Below the pieces are notes generated by a model, which saw only the letters and a list, made by a program, of their open reading frames with translations, made no database searches and was not told the DNA's origin. From Fodinibius sp036381435 (GTDB lineage Bacteria > Bacteroidota > Rhodothermia > Balneolales > Balneolaceae): a stretch of DNA of 64,000 bases. Shown piece by piece: positions 1 to 8,151 of the stretch. Numbering within the stretch: position 1 is the stretch's first letter; every line of letters begins with the position of its first letter. The stretch covers positions 35,469 to 99,468 of the forward strand of contig DASVCW010000022.1 in assembly GCA_036381435.1 (NCBI GenBank). The letters run 5' to 3'. A program made the translations under genes and the position numbers.

Positions 1-211
1 CCTGCAACCGCGGCAGATGCTCCTGAAATGCTTTAAAAGTTCCTTCTTCTGTATACTGACGAATGTTCACTTCATAAATATTCGCATCTTTAGACCATTC
101 CGGGTGAACAACACCTGCTTCTTTGGCGGGTTTATTAGCACATCCATAAAGTAAGATGGATATACCGAAAACGATGATAAGGACCGGTATTAAACGACGA
201 GTTGATTTCAT
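1..211 (-). CDS. GH13 alpha-amylase-family lipoprotein, N-terminal part only (cut by window edge)
   Basis: Only the first 70 residues lie in the window. They open with a lipoprotein signal peptide: a basic n-region MKSTRR, a hydrophobic core and a LLYGC lipobox near residue 24. The mature part contains WSKDANIYEVNIRQYTEEGT, which is the first beta-strand of a GH13 (alpha-amylase) barrel, where NIYEVNIRQY is a very typical start. It lies 112 bp after the neighbouring GH13 gene on the same strand, at the end of a lacI-pgmB-GH65-GH13 series, so it is probably the distal gene of a maltodextrin operon acting at the outer envelope. Subfamily and catalytic residues lie outside the window. Confidence 0.85.
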   Translation of the reverse strand, partial: MKSTRRLIPVLIIVFGISILLYGCANKPAKEAGVVHPEWSKDANIYEVNIRQYTEEGTFKAFQEHLPRLQ

Positions 212-275
212 TTCTGGTTGCCTACTGTTTTTTGTTGTTTCGTTTGTGTTTAAATTCATTGTGTTGATCGTCTTG

Positions 276-308
276 TCAATCCCCTAATCCCCTTCTCCAA
301 GGGGGACT
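276..308. repeat. C/G-rich palindromic intergenic repeat (CCCCTTCTCCAAGGGG type)
   Basis: A short palindrome between the two GH13 genes: CCCCTTCTCCAAGGGG with C-rich lead-in text. Related strings occur near 10800-10835 and 28150-28175, all intergenic. Function unknown; it could act as a weak terminator. Confidence 0.5.
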
Positions 309-323
309 TTTGAAACTTTACTT

Positions 324-2699
324 TCAAAAATTACTTTTCAACTTTGGCGTAGTTAAAATTTCAAAGCTGTATGGGGCGAGGGTTACTTCAATCTTCTTTC
401 CGTTATGCTGAAATACACTTCCAAACTGGGCTTCGAGTGATTTGACTGAAAACCCTTCCGGCATTTCTACAGTTATCGTTTTTTCGTTATCACTTTTGTT
501 GAAAAATACGATGGTCCATTCATCAAAATAGTTTCTTGCATAAGCATACTGCTTCTTGGTTACGAGCAAATGGTGAAAATCACCATAGATTAATGACAAG
601 CGATTAGATCGAAGTTCGGTTAAATGGGATGTTGTTCTCCGCATTTTAAGCTCGCGCGGCTTAAGGTCTTTAAACCGCATCATGTGGCGATTGTCCGGAT
701 CACCGCCGCCGGGCATACCAATTTCATCTCCGTAATAAATAATGGGAATACCGGGAATTGTCATATTAAAAGCCATCAGCATAGCCAGCTTTTTGTATCC
801 AACAGGATCGCCAACACCGATGTGACGAGTCCAACCGGCTACTTTGGCATCTTCTTCAAAACTGAGGGCTCCGCCGGCATAAGAAATAAAACGAGCACGA
901 TCGTGATTGCCGGTAATGTACCCCATCAAATTGTGATAGCCGTAGTAATCAAAGCTCGCCTGCAGTGAATTACTCAACCGACTCATCGGCTCATCATCCC
1001 GAGCAAAAACAGCGACTGCGTCATCATACACATTAAAATCAAACTGTCCGTCAATCATCCCCGTGTTGATGTATGAGGCGATCAAAGCCCGCGAGCCGTA
1101 GGTTTCACCGATTTGATAAATACGATCATTTTCAGGAATCACCACATCCGATTTCAATTTCTGTGTAAGTCTTCGCCAAAATGGAAGCGGGACATGTTTG
1201 GTGGCATCATGACGAAAGCCGTCAAAGCTATAATGTTGAAGCCAGTAAACGGCGGAATCAGTCATTGTTTCAACCACGACAGGCTTTGAAAAATCAAGGT
1301 CAGGCATGAACGTATCGAACCAGGTGGTAAGGCGATAAGTATCCCAATTTCCTGTGTTCATTGAACCATCCGGAAGGTAAAGGGGATTCGCCCACTCGGG
1401 ATGTTTTTGATAAACAGGATGCAATTCATGTACATGGTTGGCTACATAATCCAGAATTACATTCATCCCGTTGGCGTGTGCCGTTTGCAGCAATTCTCTC
1501 AGCGATTCTTCCGAACCGAAACGGTAATCGACTTCAGATGATGAAATTGGCCAGTAGCCGTGATAACCTGAAAATTGCGTTTCGGGATCGGGAAATAAAC
1601 CGTAAGCCCCTTTCGGATTTTGCGTAATAGGTGACAGCCAGAGCGCATTGATTCCCAGCCTTTCAAAATAACCGTCCTTAATTTTTTGGGTGATGCCAGC
1701 CAGATCTCCGCCATAATAGTTGGCTTCGGGTAAAATGTCGGGATCCTGAACCGGCTCATCATTAGTGGGATTTCCATTATTGAACCGGTCAACCATTATA
1801 AAATACATGACCGTTCGCTCCCAGTCGTCACGATTTAGCTGATCTACGGAATGAACCACTCTCCCCTTTTCGAGGGGAATAAGCAGATCGTTGGAAGCAC
1901 CGATATCATTATAAGTCCAGACACGTAAAAAAGAACGGTCCAGTTCCTTCGCCTGCTCAGGGATGGTAATCGCCAGCCATTCATCCCCTAACTCAGCATC
2001 AATTAACTTGTTTTGCCAGTACACCAGCACTCCCGTTGATTGATCAGCCTTCACTTTTATTTTACTGGAAGTGTAAGAAGCGGTTTGAATAGACGGAAAC
2101 TCGCTTTCGGCAGGCCCGGTTACGGTTAAGACCGAATTTTGCCCGCCCATGCCATTGGAAACAATATGATCATTGAAAGGGTCGAGTATCTCCTTTCCAT
2201 CTACCACAAAGAGGTATTCATACGTGCCCGGTTTAAGCTGAAAGTCAATGCTCCATGTGCCATTTTCTAATTTCATGGGACCTGAAGCGGCATTCCAGTT
2301 ATTCATCTGTCCCTTTACCAGCACCTGCTTATAAGAATGCTGGGGTTCGAAAGTGACAGTTACCGTTTTTTTCCTGGACTTTTGCAGGGGTATATGATAA
2401 GATTCTCCATTCACCCACAGTGCCAGGTCTGCCACCGGCTGTTGTAATATACCTTTGGCAATGATGAATCGGTGATCTTCGGTTAATGAAGCCTGCAATA
2501 CATTCGGCGCTTCAATACGGTCTACAGTTGATACGTCTATAACATAATCCTGAACGTAGAGCGTATCCGTGCCGGGCTGAAGCTGGAAGGGAGTGGCAAA
2601 ACCAACAACCGGGGGTTTCTGTAAGTCCTGCGATTGGACCGGGTTCCAGAACACCGGCACACAGAAAAGCGTGAGTAAAATTAAGCTTACTTTTTTCAT
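324..2699 (-). CDS. Periplasmic GH13 alpha-glucan hydrolase (neopullulanase/cyclomaltodextrinase-like) with N-terminal carbohydrate-binding-like domain
   Basis: A 791-residue secreted enzyme. MKKVSLILLTLF..VQSQ is a signal peptide. Residues about 110-200 look like a CBM48/AMPK glycogen-binding domain (VKGQMNNWN, GTYEYLFVVDG). The GH13 barrel starts near 290 (MYFIMVDRFNNG). Catalytic regions are visible: DYVANHV (region I), FDGFRHDATKHV (region II, nucleophile Asp about 498), IGETYG (acid/base Glu about 532) and TGNHDRARF (region IV, Asp about 600). It probably cuts starch-derived oligosaccharides in the periplasm, feeding the maltose phosphorylase encoded upstream. An in-frame TTG three codons earlier exists (2708), but the ATG at 2699 gives a normal signal peptide. 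Exact substrate (maltodextrin, cyclodextrin or pullulan) cannot be read from the sequence. Confidence 0.9.
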   Translation of the reverse strand: MKKVSLILLTLFCVPVFWNPVQSQDLQKPPVVGFATPFQLQPGTDTLYVQDYVIDVSTVDRIEAPNVLQASLTEDHRFIIAKGILQQPVADLALWVNGESYHIPLQKSRKKTVTVTFEPQHSYKQVLVKGQMNNWNAASGPMKLENGTWSIDFQLKPGTYEYLFVVDGKEILDPFNDHIVSNGMGGQNSVLTVTGPAESEFPSIQTASYTSSKIKVKADQSTGVLVYWQNKLIDAELGDEWLAITIPEQAKELDRSFLRVWTYNDIGASNDLLIPLEKGRVVHSVDQLNRDDWERTVMYFIMVDRFNNGNPTNDEPVQDPDILPEANYYGGDLAGITQKIKDGYFERLGINALWLSPITQNPKGAYGLFPDPETQFSGYHGYWPISSSEVDYRFGSEESLRELLQTAHANGMNVILDYVANHVHELHPVYQKHPEWANPLYLPDGSMNTGNWDTYRLTTWFDTFMPDLDFSKPVVVETMTDSAVYWLQHYSFDGFRHDATKHVPLPFWRRLTQKLKSDVVIPENDRIYQIGETYGSRALIASYINTGMIDGQFDFNVYDDAVAVFARDDEPMSRLSNSLQASFDYYGYHNLMGYITGNHDRARFISYAGGALSFEEDAKVAGWTRHIGVGDPVGYKKLAMLMAFNMTIPGIPIIYYGDEIGMPGGGDPDNRHMMRFKDLKPRELKMRRTTSHLTELRSNRLSLIYGDFHHLLVTKKQYAYARNYFDEWTIVFFNKSDNEKTITVEMPEGFSVKSLEAQFGSVFQHNGKKIEVTLAPYSFEILTTPKLKSNF

Positions 2700-3053
2700 A
2701 CTGATCAATTTTGCTTTTACACCTTATATAAATTTTTAACCTAAAAGGGCAATCCCCCTCTGCCGAACACGTCCACCGTGGAAGGGAAAATTTATTCCAC
2801 CAACGTTGTCATTCCGAGCGAAGACTCTTTGCTTTTTGAAGAGTCGAAGCCGAGGAATCTCATCCGTTTTGGAACCGGTTACTCCTCCTGCCAAAGCCCG
2901 CTATCATTTTTTAAGTGGATGAGATTTCTCCGCTCCGTCTGAAAGACCACGGACTGCGGTCGAAATGACACCAAATGGATTGAAGAAATTAGCTTCATTC
3001 CATTAAGACGTTTTGTCATCCATCACTGCTTTTTCACTGCAGAAGCCAAATCT
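2700..3053. other. Intergenic stretch holding a miniature repeat element
   Basis: A 354-bp gap between GH65 and GH13 with no credible gene. It holds a degraded C-rich string near 2749-2760, the GTCATTCCGA element at 2807-2970, and an AT-rich remainder. The operon may be interrupted or read through here. Confidence 0.6.
2807..2970. repeat. Miniature inverted-repeat element, GTCATTCYGA family (complete copy)
   Basis: The ends are TGTCATTCCGA and TCGAAATGACA, which are inverted copies of each other. Inside is a second inverted pair, GAATCTCATCC and GGATGAGATTTC. Related copies are at 43542-43713, 44733-44900 and a right-end fragment at 60781-60855. It encodes no protein and sits inside the maltodextrin gene series, so it probably inserted between two operon genes. 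Confidence 0.75.
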
Positions 3054-5378
3054 TCACCCTTCGAGGGTACTACTGACAGGAACAACCAGCGGTTTACCAG
3101 GCAAAACCTCATATCGTTCTCCATATAAGAAACAATCGATAGCTTCACCTTCCGTACACTGTATGTTTACCTCCTCCCGCTCAACCCGTATGGTCAGCAG
3201 ACACCCCCGGTAGACAATTTTGAAGGAATAAGCCTTCCATTTTTCGGGCAATGCCGGGGCAAAATGGAGCTCACCGTCTTTAATTCGTTTTCCGGCAAAG
3301 CCTTCCACAATCGACATCCAGGTACCGGCCATACTGGTGATATGCAATCCCTGGTGGACTTCCTTATTGTAGTCATCCAAATCGAGACGCGCCGTACGTA
3401 AGTACAATTCGTAAGCTTCGTCGGTGTAACCCAATTTTGAAGCCAAAACGGAGTGAATGCAGGGCGATAATGATGATTCGTGAACCGTTCGCGGCTCGTA
3501 AAAGTCATAATTACGGCGAATAGTATCTTCATCAAACTCATGCTCGAAAAAGTACAGGCCCTGAACCACATCACCCTGCTTTATGAAACAGGAACGAAGA
3601 ATACGATCCCATGACCAGTGTTGATTAATCGGGCGCTCATTTTCATCCAGTTCTTCGGCTAACCGCTGCTCTTTATCGAGGTAGCCGTCTTGCTGCAGAA
3701 AAATGCCCCGGCTTTCATCAACCGGAGAGTAAACCTGCTCCAGAATGTCTTTCCACCGTTCTGCTTCTGAATCTAGGTAGCCTGTTTTTTTCCAAATTTC
3801 ACCAAAACGCTTTGGAGCCTCACCACGGAGTTTTTTAATGCATTCTAAGGTATAGCGCATGGTCCAGCAGCCAATATAGGAGGTGTACCAGTTATTATTT
3901 ACATTATTTTCGTACTCGTTCGGCCCTGTCACACCCAGCATCACATACTTTCCGCGCTCCTCTGAAAAGTTAAAACGCTGGCTCCAAAAGCGAGAAATAG
4001 CTATTAAAATTTCCAGTCCCGCTTCCTGCAGATATTCTTCATCCCCGGTGTGACGGATATAATTAAAAATCGCGTAGGCGATAGCGCCATTGCGATGAAT
4101 TTCTTCGAAGGTGATCTCCCATTCATTATGGCACTCTTCGCCGTTCATCGTTACCATAGGATACAGTGCAGCACCGTCCGTAAAACCGAGCTTTTGTGCA
4201 TTTTCGATAGCTTTGGGCAGATGACGGTAACGGTAAAGCAATAAATTTCTGGCTACTTCGCTACCCGAAGTATTCAAATAAAATGGCAAGCAGTAGCCTT
4301 CGGTATCCCAGTAGGTAACCCCTCCATACTTTTCGCCTGTAAATCCTTTAGGACCAATATTCAGGCGTGGGTCATCGCCCGTATAGGTTTGATATAGCTG
4401 AAAAATGTTAAACCGGATGGCCTGCTGAGCCTTTTTGTCTCCTTTAATCAGGATATCACTTCGCTCCCATTGTTCGGCCCAGCATTCAGCCTGTTCTTTC
4501 ATCAATTTTTGAAAACCAAGCTCTGAAGTTTCCCCCGTGAGCGTCTTTATATGCGAATGTAAGCGCTTACGTCCATGGTTCAAAGAAGAAGCGACAACGG
4601 CATATTTATGAAATAAAATTTCATCACCCTGCTCAACGGAAACTTCATATTTTTGAGCGACACGCATGGCAGAAACAGATGCTTCAGAAGAATTATTGAC
4701 CGGACGGCCATTTTTTTGAATAGCACACTTCATTCCCGCGCAAACATGGAAATCCAGCTTTCTGGTTTTTGTGGTTACAAACCCGCCTTCAGAGAATATT
4801 TCCTGCTCCACTTCTTCCCAAAAACTTTCATCATAATTGGCATCTTCATTGTATACATTACCGTCAAGATAAGGCTCAAAAGTAACTGTTCCGTTGAAGT
4901 TAAGCGCTTTCATTTTATACTCAATGACACCTGTTTCAGCCCTCTTCATACTTACAAAACGTCGAGCCTGAACACTGATTTCATTTCCGTTCTGGAGACG
5001 TGCAACAAAACTTCGTTCCAGGTACCCTTCTTTCATATTTAAAGTTCGCTGAAAATCTTTGACCCGGCACTCAGCCAAATTAAGCTGTTCACCGTTCACA
5101 TGTATATCAATACCAATCCAGTTTACCGAATTAAGCACTTTTGCAAAATACTCGGGATAACCGTTCTTCCACCAGCCCACTTTGGTTTTATCGGGATAGT
5201 AAATTCCGGCTATGTAACTACCCTGAAGAGAATCACCGCTGTAATGCTCCTCAAAATTGGCCCGCTGGCCCATGTGTCCGTTACCCAGGCTAAAAATACT
5301 TTCTGAAGAACGTTGACGATTGGGATCAAAACCACGTTCTATAACTTTCCACTCGTCAACTTCTAAATATTTTTCCAT
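3054..5378 (-). CDS. GH65 maltose phosphorylase
   Basis: A cytoplasmic phosphorylase that would split maltose with phosphate into glucose and beta-glucose-1-phosphate. At 774 residues it matches the usual GH65 length and has no signal peptide. FTGEKYGGVTYWDTEGYC (about 346-363) and NGEECHNEWEITFEEIHRNG (about 412-431) are the maltose-phosphorylase versions of the conserved blocks. Glu488 in VTGPNEYENNVNNNW is the expected general acid. The gene follows pgmB by about 40 bp, the partner that converts beta-glucose-1-phosphate to glucose-6-phosphate. Kojibiose or nigerose phosphorylase activity is less likely given the motif text, but cannot be excluded. Confidence 0.92.
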   Translation of the reverse strand: MEKYLEVDEWKVIERGFDPNRQRSSESIFSLGNGHMGQRANFEEHYSGDSLQGSYIAGIYYPDKTKVGWWKNGYPEYFAKVLNSVNWIGIDIHVNGEQLNLAECRVKDFQRTLNMKEGYLERSFVARLQNGNEISVQARRFVSMKRAETGVIEYKMKALNFNGTVTFEPYLDGNVYNEDANYDESFWEEVEQEIFSEGGFVTTKTRKLDFHVCAGMKCAIQKNGRPVNNSSEASVSAMRVAQKYEVSVEQGDEILFHKYAVVASSLNHGRKRLHSHIKTLTGETSELGFQKLMKEQAECWAEQWERSDILIKGDKKAQQAIRFNIFQLYQTYTGDDPRLNIGPKGFTGEKYGGVTYWDTEGYCLPFYLNTSGSEVARNLLLYRYRHLPKAIENAQKLGFTDGAALYPMVTMNGEECHNEWEITFEEIHRNGAIAYAIFNYIRHTGDEEYLQEAGLEILIAISRFWSQRFNFSEERGKYVMLGVTGPNEYENNVNNNWYTSYIGCWTMRYTLECIKKLRGEAPKRFGEIWKKTGYLDSEAERWKDILEQVYSPVDESRGIFLQQDGYLDKEQRLAEELDENERPINQHWSWDRILRSCFIKQGDVVQGLYFFEHEFDEDTIRRNYDFYEPRTVHESSLSPCIHSVLASKLGYTDEAYELYLRTARLDLDDYNKEVHQGLHITSMAGTWMSIVEGFAGKRIKDGELHFAPALPEKWKAYSFKIVYRGCLLTIRVEREEVNIQCTEGEAIDCFLYGERYEVLPGKPLVVPVSSTLEG

Positions 5379-5417
5379 AAATGCTTAAATCTTTTTAAAG
5401 CAAAATAAACTTTATTT

Positions 5418-6077
5418 TTAATAATTCAACTGAATCAAAAGCTTTTTAGGCGTCAAATCTTTAAATGATGTAATAACAAGATCAGCTTCACTTAGGAAAT
5501 CTTCAGATCCCACTCCTACGCACGTCATCCCCGCTTCTTTTGCAGCCTGAACCCCCGAGACAGCGTCTTCGAAAACGATACAGTCTACCGGTTCGGTTTC
5601 CAGTACTTCAGCCCCCTTTAAAAATACCTCGGGGTGGGGTTTGGTTTTTGTGACTTTGGTACCGTCAATTACCGCATCAAACATATCATTTAACTGAAGA
5701 TAATTTATGATGTATTCAGCATTTTTACTGGACGAACCGATAGCCAGTTTTACATTCATGGCTTTAAGTTGTGTTAAAAAATCGGGAATCCCATCCAGAA
5801 TATCACCCGGCGTGAGTTTCGAAATAAAGCCCTGGTACCACTCATTTTTCTGGTCCATTAATTGCTGGAACTCATCTTCGGGTATATTTCGATTATCCAT
5901 CGCCAATATCTTTTGCAGCGACTTTTTCCGACTTACCCCTTTAAGTGACTCGTTTTTGACTTCATCGAAGGGAATTTCCAGCTTGTCCGCTAACTGTTTC
6001 CAGGATTTATAGTGAAATTGAGCGGTTTCAACAATCACACCATCCAAATCAAAAATCCATGCACCGGGTACTTTCAT
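5418..6077 (-). CDS. pgmB: Beta-phosphoglucomutase (HAD superfamily)
   Basis: It converts beta-glucose-1-phosphate to glucose-6-phosphate through a bisphosphate intermediate. The 219-residue HAD protein shows motif I FDLDGVIVET (nucleophile Asp10, acid/base Asp12), a helical cap (residues about 17-90), the Ser motif IGSSSKN, the conserved Lys in KTKPHPEVF and the metal-binding motif FEDAVSGVQAAK. It sits directly upstream of maltose phosphorylase and downstream of lacI, the standard arrangement for phosphorolytic maltose use. The cap text FHYKSWKQLADKL matches pgmB rather than a generic phosphatase. Confidence 0.93.
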   Translation of the reverse strand: MKVPGAWIFDLDGVIVETAQFHYKSWKQLADKLEIPFDEVKNESLKGVSRKKSLQKILAMDNRNIPEDEFQQLMDQKNEWYQGFISKLTPGDILDGIPDFLTQLKAMNVKLAIGSSSKNAEYIINYLQLNDMFDAVIDGTKVTKTKPHPEVFLKGAEVLETEPVDCIVFEDAVSGVQAAKEAGMTCVGVGSEDFLSEADLVITSFKDLTPKKLLIQLNY

Positions 6078-6155
6078 AAAAATAATTTAATTGCCATTTT
6101 TCGGTTCGTAGATCGAAATAATATCAATTAAAAGCAAGGGCTTTCCATTCCCCCA

Positions 6156-6244
6156 GGTATAGCACACTTTCCGCCCTTATTTATACCTTAGCTAAATTTT
6201 CTATAAATAAAGTTAAAAAAATCCTTCATAAAGTGTACTATACC
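6156..6244. repeat. Pair of 15-bp inverted repeats framing 59 bp between lacI and pgmB
   Basis: GGTATAGCACACTTT (6156-6170) and AAAGTGTACTATACC (6230-6244) are inverted copies with one mismatch. The AT-rich spacer probably includes the pgmB promoter. They could be two operator sites for a looping regulator or the ends of a very small mobile element. No target duplication was recognised. Confidence 0.6.
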
Positions 6245-6245
6245 T

Positions 6246-7247
6246 TCATACCCGCTCTGTAGATGATCGCAAGATAAGTTCGGGAGCAAAAATCTTTTGG
6301 GTGAATTCTGCTTCAGGATTCTGCATTCGGTAAATCAGCCTTTGAGTGGCAAAGGTACCCATATCATACATAGGCTGACGAATGGTTGACAGGCCGATGT
6401 AATCAGAAATAGTGATATCATCATAACCGATGATGGGAATTTTCTTCTGCTTTTCATGCATTGCTTTGAGCGCCCCCACAGCCTGTGTATCGGAAGCACA
6501 AAAACACGCATCGGGGGGATCAGGAAGCTCCAGCAGTTTTTTCATTGCTTCATAACCGTTTTGCTCGGAAAATCCGTCACGATACATAGAATCTCCCGTC
6601 ACGATAAGCTGCTCATCAACAGTAACCCCGGCATCTTTCAGCGCTTTTTTATAACCGCTGATACGCTGTTCACCCGGCTTTGAAGATGTCAGAGCACTGA
6701 TCATCGCAATTCGCTTCAACCCATTATTCAAAAAATACTGCATAGCCTGCTGAATGCCTTTCTCGTTATCAACACTTACAGAATCCATGCCGGGGTAAGA
6801 TTCATCAATCAGCGTAATGGGTATTTCATAGCCCTGCAATTTCTTTAATCTGTGATCGCGCAAATGGGTAGATATAAAAAGATAACCATCAGCCCATTGT
6901 CGTTTGATGATATTTTCTACCTGTGCAAACATTTTACCGGCATGACTTTGCAGGTTGAAGATGTTCAGATCGTAATCATGTTTTGAAATTTCATCTTGTA
7001 TGCCCGCAAGCACCTCCATAAAAAAGTAATTAGAGAGCACGGGCACTACCACCATAATAATATTTTTCTTTTTGCGTGCCAGTCCTTGTGCATAAGCCTG
7101 GGGATAATAACCTAACTCATCGGCTATTTTTAGTACTTTCTCACGTGTTTTATCAGCAATTCCTTCATTATTATTTACCACCCGTGAAACCGTGGCAATG
7201 CTTACCCCCGCTTTTTTTGCTATATCGTAAATAGTATTTCCAGCCAA
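6246..7247 (-). CDS. LacI-family transcriptional regulator of the maltodextrin operon
   Basis: A DNA-binding repressor/activator with a sugar-binding core. The start chosen is TTG at 7247 because GGAGAAAGGA lies just upstream and the protein then begins MAGNTIYDIAKKAGVSIATV, exactly where LacI proteins usually begin. A longer frame to 7298 would add 17 unusual residues. The helix-turn-helix covers residues 5-24 and the hinge helix about 45-58 (PQAYAQGLARKKK). The rest is a periplasmic-binding-protein-like domain (about 60-333) with RRIAMIS-like and IIGYDDITISDYIGLSTIRQP blocks. It is the first gene of the series pgmB-GH65-GH13-GH13, so maltose or a maltodextrin is the likely effector. Confidence 0.93.
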   Translation of the reverse strand: MAGNTIYDIAKKAGVSIATVSRVVNNNEGIADKTREKVLKIADELGYYPQAYAQGLARKKKNIIMVVVPVLSNYFFMEVLAGIQDEISKHDYDLNIFNLQSHAGKMFAQVENIIKRQWADGYLFISTHLRDHRLKKLQGYEIPITLIDESYPGMDSVSVDNEKGIQQAMQYFLNNGLKRIAMISALTSSKPGEQRISGYKKALKDAGVTVDEQLIVTGDSMYRDGFSEQNGYEAMKKLLELPDPPDACFCASDTQAVGALKAMHEKQKKIPIIGYDDITISDYIGLSTIRQPMYDMGTFATQRLIYRMQNPEAEFTQKIFAPELILRSSTERV

Positions 7248-7269
7248 TGTCCTTTCTCCATAAATGATC

Positions 7270-7290
7270 ATTAATTTCGATGAAATTAAT
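7270..7290. promoter_or_regulatory. Candidate LacI-family operator (9-3-9 palindrome)
   Basis: ATTAATTTC-GAT-GAAATTAAT is a perfect inverted repeat, 23 bp upstream of the lacI TTG start. Its position and symmetry suit an autoregulatory operator. A related half-site (ATTATTTCGAT on the minus strand, about 6112-6122) lies upstream of pgmB. Binding is inferred. Confidence 0.5.
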
Positions 7291-7340
7291 ATATTCAAAA
7301 GCTTGCCAAAAGAAAGAATTATTTATGGAACACAAGAATT

Positions 7341-7400
7341 ATTCATCTGGGTTCTGGGTTTGTTCCGAAGGAATACCTTTGGCTAAGCCGGATGAATGGT
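7341..7400 (-). repeat. Interrupted copy of the 33-nt AAAASCA-loop hairpin (reverse orientation)
   Basis: The 5' arm TTCATCTGGGTTC and loop TGGGTTT resemble a reverse copy of the hairpin family. The 3' arm is split by an 18-nt palindrome (CCGAAGGAATACCTTTGG, 7365-7382) and resumes as CCGGATGAA. It pairs with the forward copy at 7430-7462. Confidence 0.45.
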
Positions 7401-7429
7401 ACCAAATTACAATGTCAGAGCTTATTTCA

Positions 7430-7462
7430 CTCGTCGGGCGACAAAACCAGTCGCCGGATGAG
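7430..7462 (+). repeat. 33-nt hairpin repeat, loop AAAACCA (copy A1)
   Basis: A 13-bp stem CTCGTCGGGCGAC / GTCGCCGGATGAG with one G-T pair and one mismatch, around the 7-nt loop AAAACCA. It is upstream of the PrcB-like gene. There is no T-run, so it is not a simple terminator. Confidence 0.8.
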
Positions 7463-7569
7463 AGATTCCAAGAAATAACGTGATTTACAACATGTAGATT
7501 GAACTTTTTCACGTTTTAAGCTATTTATAACATATCAGGTTCAATAGAATAAAAAAAGGGTGCTTTATA

Positions 7570-8070
7570 ATGAATTTTAAAAGTCTTTTATGTATAGGAA
7601 TCACCCTGCTGATAATGATAGGTTGCCAGAATATCTTGAATGAAAAAGGAAGCAAGGATTTTTTTGAAAATGCCACAAAGGTGAATTTTAAACCTCTGGA
7701 ACAAGGCTTCTACGGTAACATTGCAGAACAAAACCTGGTCATCAAAAATGAACGAGCTTTTGAGGACTTCTGGTCATCACTGCATAGTAATCAAAAACCA
7801 TTACCGGATATTCCAAAGGTTGATTTTAATACTGATATGGTCCTTGCATCGGTTATGGATACTAAGCCCACTGGCGGCTATGTAGTGGAAATAGCACAGG
7901 TAGGAGTTCTTGACGGCAGGATAGGTGTTAAAGTAAAAAACAGGAATCCGGGTAAAAATTGTGGCACTACAGCGGCACTAACTACTCCCTATCATATTAT
8001 CAGAATGGATAAAAGCAAAATGCCTGTTGAGTTTTTTGAAGAAGAGATAACAGTCGATTGTGGCGAATAG
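7570..8070 (+). CDS. PrcB-like lipoprotein
   Basis: A 166-residue lipoprotein with signal MNFKSLLCIGITLLIMIGC (lipobox IGC, Cys about 19). The C-terminal half (about 55-160) has the pattern of the PrcB C-terminal domain: AFEDFWSSLHS, FNTDMVLASVMDTKPTGGY, a strand pair, then PGKNCGTTAALTTPYHIIRM. The domain is named after a Treponema protease-complex stability factor, and most members have unknown roles. It has no operon partner: mprF is convergent and lacI divergent. It is flanked by hairpin repeats on both sides (7430-7462 and 8109-8142). Function beyond an envelope location cannot be stated. Confidence 0.8.
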   Translation: MNFKSLLCIGITLLIMIGCQNILNEKGSKDFFENATKVNFKPLEQGFYGNIAEQNLVIKNERAFEDFWSSLHSNQKPLPDIPKVDFNTDMVLASVMDTKPTGGYVVEIAQVGVLDGRIGVKVKNRNPGKNCGTTAALTTPYHIIRMDKSKMPVEFFEEEITVDCGE

Positions 8071-8108
8071 AGATTATGTCTGGAGATCAACTTGTTGGCT
8101 TGTCCCCA

Positions 8109-8142
8109 CTCGTCGGGCGACAAAAACCAGTCGCCTGACGAG
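8109..8142 (+). repeat. 34-nt hairpin repeat, loop AAAAACCA (copy A2)
   Basis: The stem CTCGTCGGGCGAC / GTCGCCTGACGAG pairs at all 13 positions counting one G-T. It lies between the convergent PrcB-like gene and mprF. The 3' arm differs from copy A1 at two positions, both keeping or restoring pairing. Confidence 0.8.
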
Positions 8143-8151
8143 AAAATTACC

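Noticed and set aside
7280..7483. 67-codon plus-strand frame between lacI and the PrcB-like gene
   Set aside because: It runs through the interrupted hairpin and copy A1, starts inside the lacI upstream region, and has no family resemblance.
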